Assembly: GCA_051871275.1 (NCBI GenBank)
Contig: JBJECR010000075.1
Location: forward strand, 1 to 12,186
Direction of reading: 5' to 3'
Length of the DNA: 12,186 bases
Origin: CAJUPY01 sp051871275
GTDB taxonomy: Bacteria; Bacteroidota; Bacteroidia; Bacteroidales; Muribaculaceae
The notes under the pieces are model-generated. The model ran no database searches. It saw only the letters and a list, made by a program, of their open reading frames with translations, and was not told where the DNA came from. The translations under genes and the position numbers were made by a program. Of the stretch, positions 1-7,595 are shown one piece after another; within the stretch, counting starts at the first letter, position 1; each line of letters begins with the position of its first letter.

Positions 1-110
1 GTGTTTTTCATAATATTAACATGAAAAACGTTGCGTTTCTATTTGGATTCTTCAATTTCCCGGAAATGCGTTGTTAATGCGGAGTTAAAGCCATTAACAT
101 TTTTTAGTAA

Positions 111-138
111 TTTGCACGGAATATATTTCGTAACTTTG
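111..138 (+). promoter_or_regulatory. Predicted Bacteroidetes promoter for the first operon
   Basis: TAACTTTG at 131-138 matches the TAnnTTTG -7 box of the Bacteroidetes housekeeping sigma factor. A TTTG at 111-114 could be the -33 box, but the 16-base spacer is shorter than the usual 19-21, so the upstream element is uncertain. Transcription would begin about 142-146, just ahead of the ATG at 166. That supports 166 over the in-frame ATG at 31, which lies upstream of this promoter. Confidence 0.55.
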
Positions 139-165
139 TCAAGATATATCAAAACTTTCCAAGAT

Positions 166-540
166 ATGAATTCAGATTTGAAAAAAATTTTGAATAGCGA
201 TACAGACGGGCTCGTGACATACGAGTACCTCGCTAATCATATTGATTCTTGCGACGACATTATCGATGACTTGATTGAAAACATTATCCGAGTGGATAAA
301 TCCGGACAATTCGTGGCAAGCACGGCAAGATACCTCAATGCTATCGACAGCGAGAAATTTGCCGACGCTATCTCCAAACTCATTGCCGCAGCAATTGAAA
401 AAGACCGCGAAAACAGATATCTCGGTGACCTGCTCCAAGGCATTTGGGGTGAAGACTATGCCGCTCGTGCAGAAGAACTTAAGGCATCTGACGACAATTT
501 CCGCAGAATTTACAAGCGTCTTTATCCCACAGGATTTTAA
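166..540 (+). CDS. Small helical protein of unknown function
   Basis: This encodes 124 residues beginning MNSDLKKILN. I do not recognise the family. The open frame extends back to an ATG at 31, but the stretch before 166 is A/T-rich and contains the predicted promoter at 111-138, so the ATG at 166 is preferred. The protein is acidic in its first half (a DIIDDLIENI segment) and looks almost entirely alpha-helical. It has no signal peptide, no membrane segment and no cysteine cluster, so it is probably cytoplasmic. The C-terminal third (GDLLQGIWGEDYAARAEEL, then a basic RRIYKRLYP tail) could mediate protein contacts, but that is inference. It ends 18 bases before the cyclophilin gene and probably leads the operon. 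It is a likely real gene because codon use matches its neighbours. Confidence 0.7.
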   Translation: MNSDLKKILNSDTDGLVTYEYLANHIDSCDDIIDDLIENIIRVDKSGQFVASTARYLNAIDSEKFADAISKLIAAAIEKDRENRYLGDLLQGIWGEDYAARAEELKASDDNFRRIYKRLYPTGF

Positions 541-558
541 GCATACAAAATCACTATT

Positions 559-1410
559 ATGAACATCAAATCACTTATCCTTTCACTCACCGTGATGCTC
601 TGTTGCTGCGGTTGCATAAACGGGAGCGAAACCACTACGCAAATGAATACAACTACAACACAAGAAGATGCGTTTGTAACGCTCAAGACGTCGTTAGGCG
701 ACATCACTCTGCGTCTTTACGGCGACACTCCAAAACACAAAGAAAATTTCCTCAAACTCGTCCGCGAAGGGTACTACGACGGTGTGCTTTTCCACCGTGT
801 TATCAATGAGTTTATGGTGCAAACAGGTGACCCCGACTCTAAAAATGCTCCCGCAGGAAAAATGCTCGGCATGGGCGACCCCCGCTACACTATCGAGGCT
901 GAAATAAACTATCCTCACCACTTCCACAAACGCGGTGCACTCGCTGCCGCTCGCACAGGCGACCAGATGAACCCGGAAAGACGATCTTCCGGCTCTCAGT
1001 TTTACATCGTGACAGGTCAGGTCTATAACGACTCCACACTCAAGCAAATGGAAAAACGCCTCCAGCAGCAACAGCAGCAAGAGGTTTTTAACCGTCTCGC
1101 CACCGAGCACAAAGACACTATCATGGCTATGCGTCGCAGCCGTGACCGCGCAGGACTGGAAAAACTCCAAAACGAACTTATCGAGCAAATGATGAAAGAA
1201 GTGGCTGCAAATCCGGCTAAGATTTCAGACGAAGCAAAAGCCGCTTACACCACTATCGGCGGTACTCCGCACCTTGACGGCGCTTACACCGTTTTCGGCG
1301 AAATAACAGACGGAATGGACGTGGTTGCCGCTATTGAAAAGGCTGAAACAGACAGCAACGATCGCCCGAAGGAAGACATCAAAATCATCAGTGCCACAAT
1401 AAAGGAATAA
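559..1410 (+). CDS. Cyclophilin-type peptidyl-prolyl cis-trans isomerase, lipoprotein
   Basis: This enzyme would interconvert cis and trans X-Pro bonds in folding proteins of the cell envelope. Residues 1-19 form a short lipoprotein signal; Cys19, preceded by Gly18, is the best lipidation site in the cysteine-rich run at 15-19. The cyclophilin core starts near residue 38. FHR at 78-80 supplies the catalytic Arg80 (equivalent to Arg55 of human CypA), FMVQTGD lies at 85-91, and GSQFYIV at 145-151 matches the CypA GSQFFI strand. HLDGAYTVFGEI at 238-249 matches WLDGKHVVFGKV, with His in place of Trp121 and Tyr in place of His126. A helical, charged insert of about 75 residues (157-232), including six glutamines at 169-174, splits the domain and accounts for the 283-residue length. 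It is the second gene of the operon, 45 bases before the M16 peptidase. Confidence 0.9.
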   Translation: MNIKSLILSLTVMLCCCGCINGSETTTQMNTTTTQEDAFVTLKTSLGDITLRLYGDTPKHKENFLKLVREGYYDGVLFHRVINEFMVQTGDPDSKNAPAGKMLGMGDPRYTIEAEINYPHHFHKRGALAAARTGDQMNPERRSSGSQFYIVTGQVYNDSTLKQMEKRLQQQQQQEVFNRLATEHKDTIMAMRRSRDRAGLEKLQNELIEQMMKEVAANPAKISDEAKAAYTTIGGTPHLDGAYTVFGEITDGMDVVAAIEKAETDSNDRPKEDIKIISATIKE

Positions 1411-1455
1411 ATCGGTATCCTAATAGTCTGTAAACAAGACACTTTAACCATTCCT

Positions 1456-2679
1456 ATGGATTACAGCATATTCACCCTTTCAAACGGACTGAAAGTAGTT
1501 CACCAATACTGCAAGGACACTGCAATGGTATTGGTGAACGTGTTGTATTTCGTAGGAGCAAGAAACGAGTCGCCGGAACGCACAGGAATGGCACATCTGT
1601 TTGAACATCTGATGTTTGGCGGCTCCGTAAATATTCCGGACTTTGACGGCGAACTGCAACGTGCAGGCGGACTGAACAATGCCTGGACAAGCAATGATTT
1701 CACGAATTTCTACGACGTTCTCCCGGCAAAAAACATTGAAGTGGCACTCCGCCTGGAAAGCGACAGAATGTTGTCGCTCTCATTCACGCCAAAGTCACTG
1801 GAAGTGCAGAGAAACGTTGTGATAGAGGAGTTTAAGGAGACGTGTCTGAATCGCCCGTATGGAGACCTTATGCACAATCTCCGAGGAATGATATATAAAA
1901 CGCACCCCTATTCTTACCCCACTATCGGCAAGGAAATCAGCCATATACAAAACGTTACCATGGACGAAGTTAAAAACTTTTTCTATTCTCACTATTCGCC
2001 CGCAAACGCACTTCTCACTATTGCCGGAAACATCAGTCTTAAAGATACCAAACGCCTCGTGGAAAAATGGTTCGGCGACATTCCCGCAAGAGAAATCGTC
2101 CGCAAGCCTATCCCGCAGGAACCCGTCCAAACAGAACCTCGCAGGAAAACGGTGACAGCAAACGTGCCACTGAATCTGATTGCAATCGCCTACCCTATGG
2201 GTGGATACAAATCTCAGGACTATATCATCTGCGACTTGCTGACAGACATCCTCTCCTCCGGCAGAGCATCACGTTTCTGCCGCACACTGGAGAAAGAAGA
2301 CTGTTTTTCAAATGCCGACGCCTCTATTATCGGCAGCGAAGACCCCGGATTTCTGATGATTATCGCCACTCTTGAAGATGACAACTTTGAAAAAGCGGAA
2401 AGTCTGATAAACGAGCAGTTGCAACGTCTCAAAGACGGCGATATCACGGAACGAGAGCTGCAACGTGCACTGAACCGCTACGACAGTGAACAAACTTTTG
2501 CCTCAATGTCTTTCATAGAAAAGGCAAACAAACTCACTTTTGCCGTTTATCACGGCGAAGACCCAGATGAAATTGCCGCTCGTTACCATGCTATAACCCT
2601 TAAAGACCTGCAGGAAGGAGCAAAACGCATTTTGGATCCTAACAAGGCTAACACTCTGATTTACAAACCGGAAATATAA
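1456..2679 (+). CDS. M16 family zinc metallopeptidase (pitrilysin/insulinase-like)
   Basis: This is a predicted zinc endopeptidase of the M16 clan, whose members degrade unfolded peptides or process precursors inside a two-domain chamber. The inverted zinc motif HLFEH is at residues 47-51: His47 and His51 bind zinc and Glu50 is the general base. The acidic helix VVIEEFKET at about 121-129 should give the third zinc ligand. GGLNNAWTSNDFTNFYDVLP (71-90) is the conserved active-site strand region of the family. The second, structurally similar half starts near residue 165 and contains no metal motif, as usual. The length of 407 residues is typical of single-domain-pair M16B proteins, which work as dimers. 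There is no signal peptide, so a cytoplasmic location is likely. It follows the cyclophilin gene by 45 bases and precedes the TPR lipoprotein by 9. The substrate is unknown. Confidence 0.93.
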   Translation: MDYSIFTLSNGLKVVHQYCKDTAMVLVNVLYFVGARNESPERTGMAHLFEHLMFGGSVNIPDFDGELQRAGGLNNAWTSNDFTNFYDVLPAKNIEVALRLESDRMLSLSFTPKSLEVQRNVVIEEFKETCLNRPYGDLMHNLRGMIYKTHPYSYPTIGKEISHIQNVTMDEVKNFFYSHYSPANALLTIAGNISLKDTKRLVEKWFGDIPAREIVRKPIPQEPVQTEPRRKTVTANVPLNLIAIAYPMGGYKSQDYIICDLLTDILSSGRASRFCRTLEKEDCFSNADASIIGSEDPGFLMIIATLEDDNFEKAESLINEQLQRLKDGDITERELQRALNRYDSEQTFASMSFIEKANKLTFAVYHGEDPDEIAARYHAITLKDLQEGAKRILDPNKANTLIYKPEI

Positions 2680-2688
2680 GTTTTTTTT

Positions 2689-5600
2689 ATGTCAAGAAAC
2701 ACAGGCAAATACGCTACACTGCTCTTTATCATCGTTTTCACGGTGATGGTTTGCCTCACGTCTTGCTCACTCAAGAAAAACACCGCATCTACAAGAAACT
2801 ACACTGCGTTTATCACCAAATACAATATTTACTACAACGGCGACACGCACTACAAAGAAACGCTCTCGGAGATGGAGAAAAATTACGAGGACGACTACAC
2901 TGCTCTCGTACTCACCCACCCCGCTCAAGCTAAGACAAACGAAAAAGCCCCGCAGCCTTCCGGCGATTTCACTCGCTCCATCGAAAAGGCTCAAAAGGCT
3001 ATCCAACTCCGCTCCATAAAGAAAAAACCAAAGAAAAAATCCGGCAAGAAAAATGATCCGGAATACAAAGAATGGATGAAACGAGATGAGTACAACCCAT
3101 TTCTCCACAATGCCTGGATGATGATGGGTCGCTCACAGTTTATGAACGGCGATTTCCTTGGTTCCGCATCTACTTTTTTCTACATTTCCAAGCACTTCAC
3201 ATGGCTGCCCGAAACTGTCACGGAATCCAAACTCTGGCAGGCTCGCAGCTATTGCACTATGGACTGGCTCTATGAGTGCGAAGTGATTATAACACGCATA
3301 AAGGCTGAAGAACTCACAAGCAAAAACCTCAAATTCCTCTACAACGTCACATACGCGGATTTCCTCATCAGAAGCGAAAAATATGCGGAAGCCGTGCCAT
3401 TCCTCCGAGAAGCTATAAAAAATACAAACGGAGCACAAAAAACAAGGCTCAACTTCCTCCTGGGGCAGATTCTAAGCAGAACAGGCGAAAAAGCGGAGGC
3501 TTACAAGGCTTACGCTGCTGCCGGGAAATGGGGCGGTGCTTCTTACCGCACTAAATTCAACGCCAGAATCAAGCAGAGCGAAGTGTATGAAGGCACAGAT
3601 ATCAGCAAAGAAGTGTCCGCACTCAAACGTATGACAAAATATGCAAGAAATAAAGAATACCTGGACCAAATTTACTATGCAATAGGTAATCTTTACCTTT
3701 CTCGAAACGATACCACGGAGGCGGTGAAATACTATGAACTTGCCGCAGAAAAAAGTACAAGAAACGGCATTGACAAGGCTATCTCACAAATAACCCTCGG
3801 TGAACTCTATTTCGCTATGCACAAGTATGATAAGGCTCAGCCGTGCTATGCGGAAGCCGTGCCGCTCCTGCCGGAAACGTATCCAAACTACAAACTGCTC
3901 AAAAAGCGTTCCGACGTGCTTGACGAACTTGCCGTTTATTCACAAAACGTAGTGCTGCAAGACTCGCTCCTATACCTTTCAACGCTCGACAAAGTGCAAC
4001 AGCTTGACATCATAAACACTATCATTGCCGAACTCAAGAAAAAAGAAAAAGAGGCTGAAGAAGAGGCAAAACGCGAAAGTTACCTCGCGGAACGTGCCGC
4101 CGAAGGCACCGGGCTGAAAGACAACGGCAGTTCACCAACGCAGTTTACACTGAACACGGACAAATCCTGGTATTTCTACAATACCTCCGCTAAAAATGCC
4201 GGAAAAACTGAATTCCAGAAAAAGTGGGGACGCCGCAAACTTGAAGACGATTGGCGTCGCAGAAACAAAGCGTCATTTAACTTTAACGATTTTGAAGAAA
4301 GTAGCGGTGACAACGAAGAAAGTCCGCAGGAACAAACGGAAGAAATGAACGACAGCACCGCTAATCCTGCAGACGAAAAAGCCGCTAAAGAACGTGAAGC
4401 CAAGGAAAATGACCCACACTTCCCGGAATACTACCTCAAGCAAATTCCCTCTACAGATGAGGAAAGAGCAACGTCTAACGAAATTATCCAGGAAGGACTG
4501 TTCAATATGGCTGTTATCCTCAAGGACAAACTGGAAGATTTCCCCGCTTCACTTGAGGAATTTGACCGCCTTATGACTCGCTACCCGGACAATGAATATA
4601 AACTTGACGTTTATTACAATATTTACCTGATGTTTATGCGTCAGGGCAACACGACACTCGCAAACAGATACAGGCAACTGATAGTGACAGAGTTCCCGGA
4701 TTCGCCTTACGGAATTGCTATGCGTGACCCGAACTACATTGAAAACATAAAGGTGATGGAAGAACGCCAGGAGCAAATTTATGCCGATGCTTACTCCGCT
4801 TACCTTGAAGACCGCAACAGCGAAGTGCATGCGGCATACGAACTGATGATGGACCAGTACGCCACAAGCAAACTGATGCCTAAATTCATGTTTATCGATG
4901 CTCTCGCATACGTCACGGAAAACAATCCTGATATGTTCCGCGACAGGCTCAAAACCATGCTGGAAAAATACCCGGAAACAGACGTTACACCTATCGCTTC
5001 CGCATACCTTTCCGGACTTGCAAAAGGCAGAAAACTGCATAGCGGCGGCTCGAATACTCGCGGCATGCTCTGGGATATTCGTCTCTCCAACGACTCCTCC
5101 GCCGTGGCTAATGATTCTATTGCACAATTCACTCTGAACCCGGAAGAAGAACAGCTGTTTATCCTCCTCTTCCCAACAGACACAGTGGCTGCAAACGACT
5201 TGCTGTTCCGTGTGGCAAGACACAACTTCACCTCTTTTGTAGTGAGCGACTTTGACCTTGAAATGATGAACTTCGGTCGCCTCGGACTGCTTATCGTGAA
5301 AGGATTCGCAAATCTCTCCGAACTGAACAACTATCGCCGCGTGACTGCAGAAAGTGCCACCCTGAGGTTGCCGCCGCAAGTACGCCCCGTAATTATCAGT
5401 GCCGCAGACTTTGACAAACTTCTCAAAGAGGGTCGCTCATTTGAGGAATACTTTGAATATGCACGCCAGCAAATGTATATCTCCACGGAGGAAGACGTGT
5501 TGCCACCGGAAATTTTCGGTCCTTCCGAGGGATATATTGAGGAAGAAGAAACAGTGCCCGCAGACACCACTGTTTCCGAACAGGAAATAGAACCGATAAT

Positions 5601-5928
5601 TCCTGAAAAAGAAGAAATCACACCGGAAATAGAACCTGAAATGCCGGAAGCACCGGTTATTCCGGAAAGAGAAAATCCTGCAAAACCTGCACAAGAAATG
5701 AAAGCCGTGCCGGATAGCGTGCCACAAGCAGCTCCTGCTCCGGAAAAAGTTCAGCAAACTCCGCAAAAGCCGGGCAACGCAAAGCAACCTGCAAAACCTG
5801 CCGCAAAACCTACGGAAAAGAAAGACTCCGTAAGCACAAAGAAAGATAATACCAAGAAAAAAGTAACCACACCTTCACTCCCACAGTACCCGACAGGTAG
5901 CGAAGGCGATGACCCGTTGCTGGAATAA
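2689..5928 (+). CDS. SprE/PorW-like TPR lipoprotein
   Basis: This is a 1079-residue envelope lipoprotein. The signal peptide ends in lipobox LTSC, with lipidated Cys26. The following segment (CSLKKNTASTRNYTAFITKY, then NIYYNG) resembles the mature N-terminus of SprE/PorW, a lipoprotein needed for type IX secretion and gliding in Flavobacterium and Porphyromonas. Homologues also occur in Bacteroidales without type IX secretion, so that role is not established here. TPR-like helical hairpins appear at about 140-173, 254-280, 326-395 and 607-685. A charged probable coiled coil lies at 445-474. A conserved C-terminal block at about 816-890 includes EEQLFILLFPTD. From about 937 a Pro/Glu/Lys-rich, low-complexity tail ends in DDPLLE. 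It is the last gene of the plus-strand operon. No other type IX gene is in the window. Family assignment is from remembered sequence character, not a search. Confidence 0.82.
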   Translation: MSRNTGKYATLLFIIVFTVMVCLTSCSLKKNTASTRNYTAFITKYNIYYNGDTHYKETLSEMEKNYEDDYTALVLTHPAQAKTNEKAPQPSGDFTRSIEKAQKAIQLRSIKKKPKKKSGKKNDPEYKEWMKRDEYNPFLHNAWMMMGRSQFMNGDFLGSASTFFYISKHFTWLPETVTESKLWQARSYCTMDWLYECEVIITRIKAEELTSKNLKFLYNVTYADFLIRSEKYAEAVPFLREAIKNTNGAQKTRLNFLLGQILSRTGEKAEAYKAYAAAGKWGGASYRTKFNARIKQSEVYEGTDISKEVSALKRMTKYARNKEYLDQIYYAIGNLYLSRNDTTEAVKYYELAAEKSTRNGIDKAISQITLGELYFAMHKYDKAQPCYAEAVPLLPETYPNYKLLKKRSDVLDELAVYSQNVVLQDSLLYLSTLDKVQQLDIINTIIAELKKKEKEAEEEAKRESYLAERAAEGTGLKDNGSSPTQFTLNTDKSWYFYNTSAKNAGKTEFQKKWGRRKLEDDWRRRNKASFNFNDFEESSGDNEESPQEQTEEMNDSTANPADEKAAKEREAKENDPHFPEYYLKQIPSTDEERATSNEIIQEGLFNMAVILKDKLEDFPASLEEFDRLMTRYPDNEYKLDVYYNIYLMFMRQGNTTLANRYRQLIVTEFPDSPYGIAMRDPNYIENIKVMEERQEQIYADAYSAYLEDRNSEVHAAYELMMDQYATSKLMPKFMFIDALAYVTENNPDMFRDRLKTMLEKYPETDVTPIASAYLSGLAKGRKLHSGGSNTRGMLWDIRLSNDSSAVANDSIAQFTLNPEEEQLFILLFPTDTVAANDLLFRVARHNFTSFVVSDFDLEMMNFGRLGLLIVKGFANLSELNNYRRVTAESATLRLPPQVRPVIISAADFDKLLKEGRSFEEYFEYARQQMYISTEEDVLPPEIFGPSEGYIEEEETVPADTTVSEQEIEPIIPEKEEITPEIEPEMPEAPVIPERENPAKPAQEMKAVPDSVPQAAPAPEKVQQTPQKPGNAKQPAKPAAKPTEKKDSVSTKKDNTKKKVTTPSLPQYPTGSEGDDPLLE

Positions 5929-5971
5929 AAATACCCAAAAAACATCAATTAAAGAAATTTTTCCATAAAAA

Positions 5972-6003
5972 TGTGGTATTATAGAAAATAATGCCTAAAT
6001 TTG
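5972..6003 (+). promoter_or_regulatory. Predicted mdh promoter
   Basis: TAAATTTG at 5996-6003 is a full match to the Bacteroidetes -7 box TAnnTTTG. About 20 bases upstream, TGTG at 5972-5975 is an imperfect form of the TTTG -33 box at acceptable spacing. Transcription would start near 6009, giving a leader of about 80 bases that is A/T-rich close to the ATG at 6089, as expected in this phylum. The 160-base gap 5929-6088 shows no clear terminator for the upstream operon, so read-through into mdh is possible. Confidence 0.65.
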
Positions 6004-6088
6004 CAACACGATAAATGCCCGGAGTGGCAAAAAACAAAAAGTTACGACTCTTAAATTATTTAACCTATAAAATCAAATTAAAAACACT

Positions 6089-7024
6089 ATGTCAAAAGTT
6101 ACAGTAGTAGGTGCCGGTAATGTAGGCGCTACATGTGCAAATGTATTGGTAACTTCACAAATTGCAGATGAAGTAGTTCTTCTTGATATCAAAGAAGGCG
6201 TATCAGAAGGTAAAGCAATGGATATTATGCAGACAGCAAATATCCTCGGTCTTGAAACTCGTCTTTTCGGTGTTACAAACGACTATTCCAAAACAGAAGG
6301 CAGCGACGTTGTTGTAATCACTTCAGGTATTCCACGTAAGCCGGGTATGACTCGTGAAGAACTTATCGGTGTAAACGCAGGTATCGTAAAATCAGTTACG
6401 GAAAACGTGCTCAAGCACTCTCCAAATGCTGTTATCGTATGCGTTTCAAACCCAATGGACACTATGACATACCTTATCCACAAAACTTCCGGTCTTCCAA
6501 AGAACAAAATCATCGGTATGGGTGGTGCTTTGGACAGTGCACGTTTCAAATATTTCCTCAGCCAGGCTATCGGTGCAAACGCTAAGGAAGTGGAAGGTAT
6601 CGTAATCGGCGGACACGGCGACACTACAATGATTCCTCTCACTCGTTTTGCTGCATACCGCGGTATTCCTGCTTCTGAATTTATCTCTGCAGAAAAACTC
6701 GCAGCAGTAGCAGCAGACACTATGGTTGGTGGTGCTACTCTGACAAAACTCCTCGGCACTTCTGCATGGTATGCTCCGGGTGCAGCTTCAGCGCAAGTTG
6801 TAGCAGCAGTTTTAGGCGACCAGAAGAAACTCATCTCTTGCTCTGCTCTGCTTGACGGTGAATACGGCGAAAGCGACCTCTGCATCGGTGTTCCTTGTAT
6901 CCTTGGCAAGAACGGTATTGAAAAAATCGTTGAATTCAACCTCAACGAAGAAGAAAAAGCTCTCTTCCACAAGAGTGCTGAAGCTGTTCACAAAACAAAT
7001 GCAGCTCTTGCATCTGCTCTTTAA
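6089..7024 (+). CDS. mdh: Malate dehydrogenase (LDH-like type)
   Basis: This enzyme oxidises malate to oxaloacetate with NAD, or in anaerobic Bacteroidales mainly runs in reverse toward fumarate and succinate. The Rossmann motif GAGNVG is at residues 8-13 and Asp33 would bind the adenosine ribose. The active-site loop IPRKPGMTREE (81-91) carries Arg83 and Arg89; Arg83 sits where lactate dehydrogenases have Gln102, which marks malate/oxaloacetate specificity. Asn121, Asp149, Arg152 and catalytic His176 in GGHGD complete the site. The length of 311 residues is normal for the LDH-like group. Codons lean to GGT, CGT and GTT forms more than in flanking genes, consistent with high expression. It has its own promoter, and its TAA overlaps the possible ATG of the thioredoxin gene by one base. 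Confidence 0.96.
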   Translation: MSKVTVVGAGNVGATCANVLVTSQIADEVVLLDIKEGVSEGKAMDIMQTANILGLETRLFGVTNDYSKTEGSDVVVITSGIPRKPGMTREELIGVNAGIVKSVTENVLKHSPNAVIVCVSNPMDTMTYLIHKTSGLPKNKIIGMGGALDSARFKYFLSQAIGANAKEVEGIVIGGHGDTTMIPLTRFAAYRGIPASEFISAEKLAAVAADTMVGGATLTKLLGTSAWYAPGAASAQVVAAVLGDQKKLISCSALLDGEYGESDLCIGVPCILGKNGIEKIVEFNLNEEEKALFHKSAEAVHKTNAALASAL

Positions 7025-7473
7025 TGATTATGAATATGAAATCGCTTAAATTCCTCTTTACGGCGGTTGCCGTGGCACTCATTGCCTTATTGCCGGGCTG
7101 CAAAAGTCTCAACAAAACTGATGACGGCGGCAAGTCCGAGGCACAGGAGAAAGGTGTTTATTTCCTTCCGCAAGGTGCTATCTACGACGTGAACGAAAAT
7201 CCGGAAAAGCTCACAATCATAGACTTCAACGCCACTTGGTGCGGTCCTTGCAAAGCTTTCTCTCCGATTTTTGAAGAAGCCTCAAAAGACTATGCCGGAA
7301 AAGTGAAGTTCATTGCCGTTGACGTGGATTTACACCGCGAAATGGCAGAAGAACTGAACATCAACTCCATTCCTGCTATTCTTTTCATCAACACAAACGG
7401 TGTGAAAGAATGGTCCGTAGGACTTATGACAAAAGAAGAATTTTATGGCAAAATTGATTCTGCCCTGAAATAA
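7024..7473 (+). CDS. Thioredoxin-fold lipoprotein
   Basis: This is a predicted membrane-anchored thiol-disulfide oxidoreductase. The thioredoxin active site WCGPC is at residues 72-76, and the cis-proline is in SIPAIL (Pro117). The fold runs from about residue 60 to 149. An N-terminal hydrophobic stretch (about 10-25) ends in ALLPGC, giving lipidated Cys26, so the domain should face the periplasm. Start choice is uncertain: in-frame ATGs are at 7024, 7030 and 7036. The first overlaps the mdh stop (TAATG) and would allow translational coupling, while the third gives the most conventional signal peptide start (MKSLKF). The strong terminator at 7500 ends the unit. Partner and substrate cannot be told from context. 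Confidence 0.9.
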   Translation: MIMNMKSLKFLFTAVAVALIALLPGCKSLNKTDDGGKSEAQEKGVYFLPQGAIYDVNENPEKLTIIDFNATWCGPCKAFSPIFEEASKDYAGKVKFIAVDVDLHREMAEELNINSIPAILFINTNGVKEWSVGLMTKEEFYGKIDSALK

Positions 7474-7499
7474 GCGATTCCCCATAACACTAAAAAAAC

Positions 7500-7533
7500 G
7501 TGCTGCATCTGAAGTAGGTGCAGCACTTTTTTT
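7500..7533. terminator. Strong, probably bidirectional Rho-independent terminator
   Basis: GTGCTGCATCT (7500-7510) pairs with AGGTGCAGCAC (7516-7526) in an 11-bp stem containing one G-T pair, with loop GAAGT. Seven Ts follow on the plus strand (7527-7533). Seven As precede the stem at 7492-7498, so the minus strand also reads hairpin, one G, then seven Ts. It ends mdh-thioredoxin and can also stop minus-strand transcripts of the argS-araC operon after they cross the repeats. Confidence 0.9.
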
Positions 7534-7550
7534 ATCTTTGAATGGGATTT

Positions 7551-7595
7551 ATTAGTCTTATTAGTCTTATTAGTCTTATTGGTCTAATTGGTCTA
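7551..7595. repeat. Tandem repeat of 9-bp units, first part of composite array
   Basis: Five contiguous 9-bp units: three copies of ATTAGTCTT (7551-7577), then two of ATTGGTCTA (7578-7595). There is no coding frame of interest. The array abuts a 7-bp array that shares the ATT start and CTA end of the last units. Similar A/T-rich arrays occur between genes in Bacteroidetes, but I cannot assign a function. Confidence 0.92.

Noticed and set aside
21..77. Short open frame MKNVAFLFGFFNFPEMRC that could be an upstream leader peptide
   Set aside because: It is only 18 codons, precedes the predicted promoter, and has no run of regulatory codons or paired hairpins typical of attenuation.
31..165. N-terminal extension of the first gene from the ATG at 31
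   Set aside because: The added 45 residues overlap A/T-rich leader sequence and the TAACTTTG promoter box at 131-138. The ATG at 166 lies at a normal distance from that promoter.
4549..5379. 276-residue open frame antisense to the TPR lipoprotein gene
   Set aside because: It is rich in Cys, His and Val from reverse reading of biased codons, shows no recognisable domain, and lies opposite a well-supported gene.
5958..5973. Hairpin of A/T pairs (ATTTTT/AAAAAT) after the TPR lipoprotein gene, possible terminator
   Set aside because: Six A-T pairs are too weak for a Rho-independent terminator and no T-run follows.
6016..6029. Small hairpin TGCC/GGCA near the 5' end of the mdh transcript, possible riboswitch or thermosensor
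   Set aside because: The stem is only four base pairs and nothing else in the 80-base leader resembles a known riboswitch.
6283..6972. 229-residue open frame antisense to mdh
   Set aside because: It is a shadow of the strong codon bias of mdh, and the sense product has every catalytic residue of malate dehydrogenase.
7533..7540. TATCTTTG, a plus-strand match to the -7 promoter box just after the terminator
   Set aside because: It has no -33 partner at 19-21 bases (the terminator stem is there), and no gene follows on that strand, only repeats and the antisense of araC.
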